From Ectopseudomonas oleovorans (lineage in GTDB: Bacteria; Pseudomonadota; Gammaproteobacteria; Pseudomonadales; Pseudomonadaceae): a stretch of 56,332 nucleotides of DNA. Below the pieces are notes generated by a model, which worked only from the letters and a program-made list of their open reading frames with translations, made no database searches and was not told where the DNA came from. Position 1 is the first letter of the stretch. The number at the start of each line of letters is the position of its first letter. Position numbers and translations under genes: made by a program. The DNA is taken from the NCBI RefSeq assembly GCF_003052605.1, contig NZ_QASO01000022.1:1-56332 (forward strand), given 5' to 3'. Shown here piece after piece: positions 1-7,405 of this stretch.

Positions 1-1
1 C

Positions 2-217
2 ATCGGCCGCAAGAACTGGCTGTTCAGCGACACGCCGAAAGGCGCTACCGCCAGCGCGCAGATCTACAGCCTGATCGAAACTGCCAAAGCCAACGGGCAA
101 GAGCCTTACGCCTGGTTGCGCCACATCCTTGAACGCCTGTCAGCGGCGAGCCGCGTCGAGGATTACGAAGCGCTGCTGCCGTGGAACTGCTCGCCAGCTT
201 CTGCCTCTGCTTCCTGA
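2..217 (+). pseudogene. tnpC: IS66-family transposase (TnpC), C-terminal part only
   Basis: The open frame enters from the left edge and encodes about 71 residues before a TGA. The segment beginning IGRKNWLFSDTPKGA, followed by AQIYSLIETAKANG, YAWLRHILERL and DYEALLPWN, is the conserved C-terminal tail of IS66-family DDE transposases. The rest of the gene would lie left of the window, so whether the element is intact cannot be judged. It marks an insertion sequence abutting the left end of the ICE-like region. The family call is strong; the exact IS name is unknown. Confidence 0.85.
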
Positions 218-220
218 AAA

Positions 221-256
221 AACCGTCCGCCAGGACGGGGTTTATGGAGCGGTTAC
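221..256 (+). mobile_element. Probable right end of the IS66-type element
   Basis: Just after the transposase stop there is a perfect small hairpin (CCGTCC gcca GGACGG) and then GCGGTTAC. Read from outside inward this end starts GTAACCGC, similar to the GTAA-type inverted-repeat starts of the IS66 family. The left inverted repeat and the target duplication are outside the window, so the boundary at about 256 is an inference. Confidence 0.4.
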
Positions 257-386
257 GAATGACGTGCTTGCGGGGGCTGAGCGTTGTAAAAGGAACGTCG
301 GAATCTTGTACAGGATGGTCGCCGAGTGGAGCGATTACAGGCCAGGGAGCTGGGGTGATCAAAGCCGTTTAAGCACCAGAGAAGCA

Positions 387-453
387 AAAGCCCCGTCAGT
401 GATGACGGGGCTTTTGCTTAGCTATCTGGAGCGGGTGATGGTAATCGAACCCT
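387..453 (-). repeat. Attachment-site-like direct repeat, copy 1 (terminator plus tRNA-Gly 3' end remnant)
   Basis: Bases 387-416 form a bidirectional terminator (AAAAGCCCCGTCA tgat... GACGGGGCTTTT). Bases 428-453, read on the minus strand, are GGGTTCGATT followed by ACCATCACCCGCTCCA, matching the T-arm and acceptor 3' end of a tRNA-Gly, although the T-stem no longer pairs. The same 67 bp recurs at 3631-3697 with 58 of 67 identities and in the same orientation. ICEclc-family elements integrate into the 3' end of tRNA-Gly genes, so this is best read as an attachment-site remnant at the outer left border. The 130 bp between the IS end and this repeat show no gene. Confidence 0.65.
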
Positions 454-614
454 TTCCGGCACCTCGCTGTGATCTGCAAATCCTGGCTTTACTGGTCTTG
501 AGGTGCAGTCAGAGCAGCATTTTTCCGCTATCCCTTGCAGTGTTTTCGACAGCTTGCCAAAGCGGTAGGGGATTTGCTGCGTTTGTTCTATGGCACTTTT
601 CGCAGTTCTGCGCT

Positions 615-1637
615 TCACTGCTGCTGTTTAATGGATAGGCCGACACGCTTAGCCATCAGAGGCGGAACGGCGTTGCCAACTTGTCTCGCTCTGGAAGATT
701 TTGACCCGACAAAGCGGAACGTCCTCGGAAACGTCTGAAGGCATGCTGCCTCCCTAAGACTTAGGGCTCTGTCCTGGGTAGGATGCCCAAAACGACCATT
801 AGAATAGCTGATGCATTTTGTTGTCAGCCCTACAGCAGGCTTGTCCCAACTCAAGCGTCCGTATACGTCTATATGACCTTCATAGCCTCGATGACAAGGC
901 AAAACTAGTCTATCAGGCCAATGCTCACGCCCACCGCCTTCAGGTGTCATTTGAATGCGTTCAAGGTTAATTTCAGATAGCTGCATGGAAAAGTGATCGC
1001 TATCAGTTGGGTCGCATTCCCCGTGCTTGATTTCGGGGAGGTTTGATATCCAATCCCTTGTAGTCGAATAAGGTGTGCCATCCTTTCCGTGAGTAGGAGT
1101 TGGTAGTTCTATTTCTTGGTGTAGTGAAGCTAGTAAAATTAGACGACTTCTCTTTTGAGGCACCCCATACCATTGAGCTTCTACAACTTTTGTTTGATAT
1201 GAGTAGCCGAGAGTTGTTAGTAACTGAGTGAATCGACTGAATGTTTCGCTCTTGGTCGCCTTTTTTTGCATGCCTGGTACGTTTTCAATGAAAACATAAT
1301 CTGGAAGCCAGTGCTGTACGAAACGCCCAAACTCGTCAAGCAAGTTCAGTCGTTTGTCATTCGGTTGCCGCTGCCGATTTTGCTTTGAAAATGGCTGGCA
1401 TGGGGCGCATCCGCTAAATAACATTGGATTCGACCTGTCTATTAAATTATCTAAGATGCTCGGGTGTACTGTGCGTATATCTGTCTCTATGAACTGAGCT
1501 TCTGGGAAATTCAGTCGAAAAGTTTCTGCTGAATCATGATCGACATCAAGACCCATTTTTATGTTGAAGCCGGCATCTCTGAATCCGCAGCTTGTCCCGC
1601 CGCAACCAGAGAAAAAATCAAAAACATCTATATGCAT
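615..1637 (-). CDS. DNA (cytosine-5-)-methyltransferase
   Basis: This 340-residue protein has the ordered motifs of a C5-cytosine methyltransferase: motif I FSGCGG (about 9-14), motif IV with catalytic cysteine PCQPFS (79-84), motif VI ENVPG (about 118), motif VIII QKRSRLILLA, motif IX-like REAACLQTFP and motif X GNAVPP near the C-terminus. It transfers a methyl group from AdoMet to cytosine in a specific DNA site; the site cannot be read from sequence. The start is 3 bp after the stop of the upstream ATPase gene, so the two are co-transcribed. Base composition is clearly AT-richer than the ICE backbone, which indicates separate acquisition. No conventional restriction endonuclease is adjacent; the ATPase/TOPRIM partner may fill that role. 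Confidence 0.93.
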   Translation of the reverse strand: MHIDVFDFFSGCGGTSCGFRDAGFNIKMGLDVDHDSAETFRLNFPEAQFIETDIRTVHPSILDNLIDRSNPMLFSGCAPCQPFSKQNRQRQPNDKRLNLLDEFGRFVQHWLPDYVFIENVPGMQKKATKSETFSRFTQLLTTLGYSYQTKVVEAQWYGVPQKRSRLILLASLHQEIELPTPTHGKDGTPYSTTRDWISNLPEIKHGECDPTDSDHFSMQLSEINLERIQMTPEGGGREHWPDRLVLPCHRGYEGHIDVYGRLSWDKPAVGLTTKCISYSNGRFGHPTQDRALSLREAACLQTFPRTFRFVGSKSSRARQVGNAVPPLMAKRVGLSIKQQQ

Positions 1638-1640
1638 GGC

Positions 1641-3434
1641 TTATTCAACAAGTCTTCTAAGTTGTTCTGATAGAGCTACTATTGATGGGTTGTCGTTGCT
1701 AATGGTTGCCAGTCTACGCACCTGTGTTTCTAGTATTGCTGGTGCACTTATTTGTTCGCCTTCCATTAAGCCTTTCTCAAGACGTGTGAGTCTAACATAT
1801 TTGTCTTTTGCGGGTAAATCTTCGCATTCTTTAGTCATATGATCTTTTGTCATATGCTCCCAAACAAACTCCTCTGGAGTTTTTGATGGGAGGAAGTTGG
1901 TGGTCTTTATTGCATAAATTAAGAAGTCGCGTTCGAGTGTTTTTCTATGTTCTGCTAGGTTTGGATCGTTTCCGCCGTTCTCAGAAAAGACCAGTTTCCC
2001 TGCGGATACACCTGTGAAGTTTAGAATGCTTTCTTTAAGCTTTTCATGATCGGCTTCAGGTATTTTGTCTGGATGTACCACTTCGTTTACGGGAGTTCTG
2101 TCGCCATCTAGGAAGAAGTAAGAGGCATCATCTTTTGCTTGGAATAGGCCGGTCATGCACTTGGAGAAAATAGACGGAGCCCCTCCCGGATACCAGATCA
2201 CTTCAAATTGATTAAATGCCCCCTCTCCCAATATCCTGAGAGCTTTTCGTACTAGTTCAAATGCAAGTGGGTCTTCCACAAAGATTTTCTTTTTGTTGGC
2301 AGGTATTTGTCCAAGATGGAAGAAGGCTTCTGAAGGTTTTATGTTTTCTTGAGCAGTTATCTTGTGTGTGGCAGGGTTTGGTTGTAGTAGTGTTATTGCT
2401 TCAGGCGGAAGCCTGTCTATTATTAGTTTTGAGTGTGTGCCGATGAATATTTGGTGATGCCTTTCTAGTGCTTCTTGGAATAGGAATTCCATTAACTTGA
2501 TTTGTGCGCCGGGGTGAAGTGAAACTTCAGGCTCGTCAAGAACTATAAGGCTGCGTTCTTCAGTTTTCATTATTTTGTAGACAAGCATGATAACAGCGAA
2601 TTCGCCGCTTCCGGCAAATGCTTCGCTGTATGTAATTCCTTTGGATTGCAGTATTGCAGTGTGAGAGCGGTTTTCGAACAGGGAGTGTTCAATGAGTCGG
2701 ATCTCTGAGTACTCTTTGCCTATTATATGTGATATCTGCTTGACTGCTTTATCAGATAGGAGTTCATTGGCGAAGACTTGTTCTTCTCTGCCTTTAAAGG
2801 GTTTGAATGTTTTGAGTCCTTCCCCAATTACCTTTCTTAATAGTTTTGAGCGCTGCCGGAGAATGTCTTTATTTTGTTTGCCCCGTAAATTCTCGGCAGC
2901 ATCTCCGTGATAGAGTATTTTGTCGAATGCACTGATCTCGCTTCGAAAATCTAGTACTACGACCTTTTTTGTTATGCCCTCCCATCGAGTTCCTTTTCTT
3001 CCAGGTATTTTTTTTCCTATTGGTAGAGGAGGTAACAGGTCCATTCCATCGCTTTTTAATGGGCGAGATGGTTCCCAGACTTCCCCTTTTCCTGGGCGAG
3101 AAATCCGAGTTTGAATTACCTCTACAGTATTTCTTGAGTGGGGGTCAATGTATCCAAAAATATAACGTGGACGGCCGCCGCTTTCGTCAATTGGGTCTAC
3201 ATCCGTTTCAAACCAATATTCACTTAAATTTTTGAAGTGTGGGCAGCACGCAATTGCTCGAAGGACCGAGCTTTTGTTGGTGCCATTTGGGCCTACTATT
3301 GCAGTAATAGGAAACTTGAAGTCTATTCTCAAATATGGTGTTAGATTTTTGAAATGAGGGAATCTTATATGTCTAATAAAAGGCTCGTAGTTTTTGCCTT
3401 TCATCGCCCCCTGCAGTTTTTCTATAACGTCCAT
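1641..3434 (-). CDS. AAA ATPase with C-terminal TOPRIM-like region (OLD-type nuclease candidate)
   Basis: The 597-residue protein has an SMC/OLD-type ATPase fold: Walker A GPNGTNKSS at residues 48-56, ABC-ATPase Walker B LIVLDEPEVSLHP near 295-305, and an H-loop histidine in IFIGTHS. The C-terminal third has IFVEDPLAFELV (near 385) followed by YFFLDGDRTP (near 438), consistent with the glutamate and DxD elements of a TOPRIM nuclease/primase fold. In Walker A the residue before the lysine is Asn instead of Gly. It is the first gene of a two-gene unit with the methyltransferase and is AT-rich. A nuclease partner of the methylase, or an ATP-dependent anti-phage effector, is an inference; the ATPase call is firm. 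Confidence 0.8.
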   Translation of the reverse strand: MDVIEKLQGAMKGKNYEPFIRHIRFPHFKNLTPYLRIDFKFPITAIVGPNGTNKSSVLRAIACCPHFKNLSEYWFETDVDPIDESGGRPRYIFGYIDPHSRNTVEVIQTRISRPGKGEVWEPSRPLKSDGMDLLPPLPIGKKIPGRKGTRWEGITKKVVVLDFRSEISAFDKILYHGDAAENLRGKQNKDILRQRSKLLRKVIGEGLKTFKPFKGREEQVFANELLSDKAVKQISHIIGKEYSEIRLIEHSLFENRSHTAILQSKGITYSEAFAGSGEFAVIMLVYKIMKTEERSLIVLDEPEVSLHPGAQIKLMEFLFQEALERHHQIFIGTHSKLIIDRLPPEAITLLQPNPATHKITAQENIKPSEAFFHLGQIPANKKKIFVEDPLAFELVRKALRILGEGAFNQFEVIWYPGGAPSIFSKCMTGLFQAKDDASYFFLDGDRTPVNEVVHPDKIPEADHEKLKESILNFTGVSAGKLVFSENGGNDPNLAEHRKTLERDFLIYAIKTTNFLPSKTPEEFVWEHMTKDHMTKECEDLPAKDKYVRLTRLEKGLMEGEQISAPAILETQVRRLATISNDNPSIVALSEQLRRLVE

Positions 3435-3630
3435 ATCAAAACTCTTAAGCTGTTAGTTATTTTTCTTGAAATGTTTTCTGGCGTACCAGCGCCTAGCTGC
3501 TTCCTAGGTGATCGCTATCCCGAAAAAGGGGACAGATTTTTTCCGTCTAGCGCCTTTTCTACCTAGTCGCAAAGCGCCATCTTTCCCGGCCCAAACCTTT
3601 GCGGTCAAGCCCTACAAACGCCAGAAACGA

Positions 3631-3697
3631 AAAAGCCCCATCAGTGATGACGGGGCTTTTTCTTGGCTGTCTGGAGCGGGCGATGGGAACAGCACCC
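3631..3697 (-). repeat. Attachment-site-like direct repeat, copy 2
   Basis: This is the second copy of the terminator plus tRNA-Gly-end unit (terminator hairpin 3631-3660, CCCGCTCCA complement at 3672-3680). The hairpin part differs from copy 1 at one of 30 positions and the tRNA-like part at 8 of 37. It sits between the methylase/ATPase module and the ICE regulatory and efflux genes. It may be the true left end of the ICE, with the 3.2-kb module as a tandem element outside it, or the module may have been captured at the end. The flanks 3435-3630 and 3698-3937 contain no convincing gene. Confidence 0.65.
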
Positions 3698-3937
3698 GGT
3701 CGCTAACTCGTTTATTACGAACGTCTTTTCCGATCCAAGCGTCACGGAATGGACTCGATTGTGGACTCAAGTCTTCGGCCTGGTCAACGCAGGCCGTTGC
3801 GGGTGATCCAAAGCGAGCCAAGCACATCCACTAACAGCCAGAGCATCGGATTTCATACCGAAGTCTATCTGTCCACTGGCACATCACGCCACAGGCCGCA
3901 ACGGACAGGTGAGCTGCGTCCTCAAAGGATTGACTCA

Positions 3938-4834
3938 TCATCGACAGGCGCGGTCCCGCCCGCCTTTCGCCCGCTCGATGAACCGCTTCATGGGCTCCGA
4001 GGGTTCGCCCTGGCGGCGCAGCAGGTAGGTATAGAGCACCGGTGGGGTGCCGGCCAGGGGACGAATGGAGATGTCCGGGCGCTGTAGCGTCTGCACCTGC
4101 GAGGCGATGGCGAAGCCGATGCCGTAGCCGGCACCGACCAAGGTCAGCATCACACCCAGGCTGGTCACTTCATCGACCAGCTTGAGGGGCGTGCCTGCGT
4201 CCTGCAGCAACGCTTGAATCTGATGGCGGCAGCCCGATCCCGATTCGGGATGGCACAGAACCAGCGGGAACTTCAGGGCTTCGGCCAGCGGCACCTGCAC
4301 GTGCGCCAGCAAGGGGTGGCGTGCGGGCACGATCACCGACAGCTGATCGGTCCACACCGGCTCGGCGACGAGGCCATCATGTACCGCGTTTGACAAGGCA
4401 AAGCCGATGTCCAGCAGATCGTCGTGCAGCATCTTGAGCTGCTGCGCGAACGGCAACTCGAAGACGCGAATCTCCAGCTCGGGCTCATCCTCGCGGCTGC
4501 GTGCCAGCAAGGTGGCGATGCGGGGCTGCGCCAGGCTGTCGCAGATCGCGATGCGTAGATTGCCTTGGTAGCCCTGTGCCGCCGCCTTGGCGCTCTTGAC
4601 TGCCTGCTCCACGGTGGCCTGCACGCGCCGGCATTCGCCGAGGAACACCTGGCCGGCCCAGGTCAGCCGCGTCAGGCGTGTGCTGCGGTCGAACAACTGC
4701 ACGCCAAGCTGGCTTTCTAGGTCGCGCATCGCACGTGACACAGGCGATTGCTCGATGCCCAGACGCTCGGCTGCCCGGGCCAGATGCAGTTCTTCCGCGA
4801 CTGCGATGAAGTAGCGCAGCAATCTGAAATCCAA
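3938..4834 (-). CDS. LysR-family transcriptional regulator
   Basis: The N-terminal winged helix-turn-helix (FRLLRYFIAVAEELHLARAAERLGIEQSPVSR) and the periplasmic-binding-like effector domain are both present, giving about 298 residues, normal for LysR. I chose a TTG start at 4834 because a perfect AGGAGG lies 5 nt upstream and the protein then aligns with the second LysR of this window; longer starts add a charged, non-conserved leader. It is divergent from the TetR/efflux operon, the usual arrangement for a LysR controlling an adjacent target. The effector is unknown. It resembles the LysR at 18241, suggesting a shared, duplicated origin. Confidence 0.9.
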   Translation of the reverse strand: MDFRLLRYFIAVAEELHLARAAERLGIEQSPVSRAMRDLESQLGVQLFDRSTRLTRLTWAGQVFLGECRRVQATVEQAVKSAKAAAQGYQGNLRIAICDSLAQPRIATLLARSREDEPELEIRVFELPFAQQLKMLHDDLLDIGFALSNAVHDGLVAEPVWTDQLSVIVPARHPLLAHVQVPLAEALKFPLVLCHPESGSGCRHQIQALLQDAGTPLKLVDEVTSLGVMLTLVGAGYGIGFAIASQVQTLQRPDISIRPLAGTPPVLYTYLLRRQGEPSEPMKRFIERAKGGRDRACR

Positions 4835-5083
4835 GGCCACCTCCTGTTCGTCTTCTTCTGGTTCGGCCTCTCGGGCGCCAGCATCTCCATCCACATCCCG
4901 CCCACTTACGCCCCGCCAGGCTTGCGATGTGCCGGCGCCCTTCCGCCAATGAGGTGCGGAGGGCGACGTTTGCGCCCGCTAGAAATCGACCGTTGGCAGC
5001 CGTCTGAGATAGCAGTTCTGCTGTTCATCGAGACCTCTTTTTCGTGCTTCCCCTCTTGCGGCCTGGCTGCACAGTGGTAAGAT

Positions 5084-5097
5084 AGTAATAGATTACT
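5084..5097. promoter_or_regulatory. Palindromic operator candidate before the TetR gene
   Basis: AGTAAT-AG-ATTACT is a perfect 6-bp inverted repeat in an AT-rich stretch about 20 bp upstream of the TetR start. Its position suits autoregulation of the TetR gene and the efflux operon. The spacing is short for a classic TetR operator, so flanking bases may contribute. No binding evidence exists in the sequence itself. Confidence 0.5.
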
Positions 5098-5117
5098 CAC
5101 TTTTTGGGATGCAAGCA

Positions 5118-5726
5118 ATGAGCGGACGCTCCAGGCATCTACCGGCTGATGAGAGGCGCGCGGCCACCGTCGAGGCAGTGGTCGACTTGGCTGCCGAACA
5201 GAACCCCAGCGACATCACGACCACGGCCATCGCGCAGCGCATGGGGTTGACCCAGGGAGCACTGTTCCGTCACTTCCCGACTAAAGACGCAATCCTGCAG
5301 GCGGTGATGTCCTGGGTTACGGAACGCTTGCTGGCTCGAGTAGACAAGGCCGCAGAAGGTGCTACGTCCCCCCTCGCAGCTCTTGAAGCGATCTTCAAGA
5401 CGCACATCGACTTCGTGGCCGAGCACCCGGGGGTGCCGAGGATGCTCTTCGGCGAATTACAGCGGCCGGGGGAGACCCTGCCCAAGCAAATGGTGCAGAC
5501 CTTGACCCGTCAATATGGTGAGCGGTTGCGTCGACTGCTCGAAGCCGGTAAGGCGCGAAGCGAGCTGCATTCAGAACTGGATGTGGACGCGGCCGTCGTC
5601 TTGTTCATCGGCACAATTCAAGGGCTGGTGATGCAGTCGTTGCTGGCGGGCGATGTAGCACGCATCCGCCGCGACGCGCCAGCCGTGTTTGCCATCTATC
5701 TCCGTGGCATCACGCACACCCGATGA
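5118..5726 (+). CDS. TetR-family transcriptional regulator (CecR/YbiH-like)
   Basis: The N-terminal helix-turn-helix has the TetR signature (ITTTAIAQRMGLTQGALFRHFPTKDAILQAV, roughly residues 30-60), followed by an all-helical ligand domain; about 202 residues. ATG at 5118 is preferred over 5109 because GGGAT lies at Shine-Dalgarno distance. It heads the efflux gene block, like E. coli cecR (ybiH) before ybhGFSR, so it probably represses the pump and is released by a substrate. The ligand is unknown. Confidence 0.88.
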   Translation: MSGRSRHLPADERRAATVEAVVDLAAEQNPSDITTTAIAQRMGLTQGALFRHFPTKDAILQAVMSWVTERLLARVDKAAEGATSPLAALEAIFKTHIDFVAEHPGVPRMLFGELQRPGETLPKQMVQTLTRQYGERLRRLLEAGKARSELHSELDVDAAVVLFIGTIQGLVMQSLLAGDVARIRRDAPAVFAIYLRGITHTR

Positions 5727-5910
5727 AACGCCTTCCATCCTGCCGCCACGCAGTTCCTCGGTCAGCCGAGAGGCACACCACGGTCATGCGATCGCGTTGC
5801 GCCTCCAGCGCGAATCCGCGTCATTCAACACTCAGCCCGACCGCCCGGCGGAATGCACACGCACGCCGCGACGACGAAGGCCTGGGAGTTTCCCCGATCA
5901 AGTAAAGGCC

Positions 5911-6336
5911 ATGAAGATGACCACTCATCCACAACGCAGCATCTGGCACTGGCTGATCTCCCTGCTTGCGATCGGCTTCGGTCTGCTCACTCTTCGGGAG
6001 GGCGGCGCCGTTCTGTTTGTCGACGGCGCGGCGCGCCAAGCCGCCGGCCACTATGTGCCCTTCGTGCTCTGGTTCAATTTTCTGGCCGGGTTCGCCTACA
6101 TCGTCGCCGGCGTCGGCTTGTGGATGCGCCGGCGCTGGGCCGCGTGGTTGGCGATTGTCATCACGGTGGCGACCGCACTCGTGTTCCTCGCTTTCGGAGT
6201 GCATGTGGCTCTGGGTGGCGCCTGGGAGCGACGCACGGTGGTCGCCATGACGCTGCGCACGTTGGTGTGGGCTGGCATAGCGGCCATCGCCTGGCGCCGG
6301 TCAGCGGCGAATGCGCCGGTCGCACGCGAGCACTGA
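5911..6336 (+). CDS. Small inner-membrane protein of unknown function
   Basis: The 141-residue product has about four hydrophobic segments (IWHWLISLLAIGFGLL, VPFVLWFNFLAGFAYIVAG, AWLAIVITVATALVFLAF and TLVWAGIAAIAW) and no recognised catalytic motif. It lies between the TetR gene and the membrane fusion gene, 27 bp before the latter, so it is probably part of the same operon. I do not recognise the family. A role in the inner membrane connected with the pump is only a guess from position. Confidence 0.75.
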   Translation: MKMTTHPQRSIWHWLISLLAIGFGLLTLREGGAVLFVDGAARQAAGHYVPFVLWFNFLAGFAYIVAGVGLWMRRRWAAWLAIVITVATALVFLAFGVHVALGGAWERRTVVAMTLRTLVWAGIAAIAWRRSAANAPVAREH

Positions 6337-6363
6337 GCACCTTTATCCAGCGGAAACCCATCG

Positions 6364-7404
6364 ATGAAAACTCCAAACCTCCTCTTCAAGAAAACCCGTT
6401 GGGTCGTGATCGCCGTCGTCGTGCTCGCTCTTGGCGGCGCACTGGCGTTCTGGTTGTCGCGCGACCATGGACAACAAGATGCATTGCGCCTCTACGGCAA
6501 CGTCGACATCCGCGAGGTGCAACTGGCCTTCCGTCAGCCCGGGCGCGTGATGCAAATGGCTTTCGATGAGGGCGATGCCGTCAGCGCGGGCGCGCGCCTG
6601 GCGGCGCTTGACGCGCAACCCTATCGGGAAGCACTTGCGGCAGCACAGGCCCAGGTGCAGGTGGCGCAGGCGGAACTGGCCAAGCTGCGCCGCGGTCTGC
6701 GACCGCAGGAAATCACCCAGGCGCGCGAAGCCCTCAGGCAGGCCCAGGCGCTCGCCACCGAGACCGAGCGCAATTTCCAGCGCCAGAGTGGCCTGCTGGC
6801 ATCTGGCGCCAGCAGCCAGCGCACGGTCGATGCAGCCCGCACGGCGCGCGACCAGGCAGCCGCTGGCGTCGAAGCGGCCAAGGCGGCCCTGTCGCAAGCA
6901 TCCGAAGGTTTTCGCAAGGAAGACATCGCCGCGGCAGAAGCTCGCCTTGCGGCCGCACAGGCTGCCGCAGCGCAAGCCACGACAGCCTTGGCGGACACCG
7001 AGTTGATGGCGCCCAGTAGCGGCACCGTCATCGCACGAGTGCGGGAGCCCGGCAGCATGGTCGCAAGCCAGAGCGCGGTCTACAGCCTGAGCCTGGACAA
7101 GCCGGTTTACGTGCGCGCCTACGTGGGCGAGTCGGACTTGGGGCGCATCGCGCCCGGTACTTTGGTGCGCGTCAAAAGCGATTCATCAGAGAAGGTCTAT
7201 CGCGGCCAGATCGGCTTCATCTCGCCGCGCGCCGAGTTCACCCCCAAGACGGTGGAGACGACGGATTTGCGTACGGATCTGGTCTACCGCCTGCGCATCG
7301 TCATCGACGAAGCCGACAGCGACAGTGCCTTGCGCCAGGGCATGCCGGTGACGATCGAGGTCGATGCGAAAGCCGGCACCCGTATCCCGGCGGGGGAGCG
7401 TTGA
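6364..7404 (+). CDS. HlyD/YbhG-family periplasmic membrane fusion protein
   Basis: The 346-residue protein begins with one membrane anchor (WVVIAVVVLALGGALAFWL), then a lipoyl-like half motif (GNVDIREVQLAFRQPGRVMQMAFDEGDAVSAG), a long Ala/Gln-rich alpha-helical hairpin (about 90-215) and a beta-barrel segment with PSSGTVIARVREPGSMV. This is the architecture of HlyD/YbhG adaptors joining an inner-membrane ABC exporter to an outer-membrane channel. The ATPase gene starts 1 bp after its stop, indicating tight translational coupling. Confidence 0.93.
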   Translation: MKTPNLLFKKTRWVVIAVVVLALGGALAFWLSRDHGQQDALRLYGNVDIREVQLAFRQPGRVMQMAFDEGDAVSAGARLAALDAQPYREALAAAQAQVQVAQAELAKLRRGLRPQEITQAREALRQAQALATETERNFQRQSGLLASGASSQRTVDAARTARDQAAAGVEAAKAALSQASEGFRKEDIAAAEARLAAAQAAAAQATTALADTELMAPSSGTVIARVREPGSMVASQSAVYSLSLDKPVYVRAYVGESDLGRIAPGTLVRVKSDSSEKVYRGQIGFISPRAEFTPKTVETTDLRTDLVYRLRIVIDEADSDSALRQGMPVTIEVDAKAGTRIPAGER

Positions 7405-7405
7405 A

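Noticed and set aside
428..453. Functional tRNA-Gly gene
   Set aside because: Only the T-arm/acceptor 3' part is present and the T-stem no longer pairs; no anticodon arm or 5' half adjoins it.
3523..3542. AAAAAGGGGACAGATTTTTT, like the GGGGACAGATTT element seen near REP/IS sequences
   Set aside because: Single copy, no second end or transposase nearby; too little to call a mobile element.
3749..4087. 112-codon frame after repeat copy 2
   Set aside because: It overlaps the LysR 3' end antisense and shows no family; considered as an integrase remnant but no tyrosine-recombinase motif is present.
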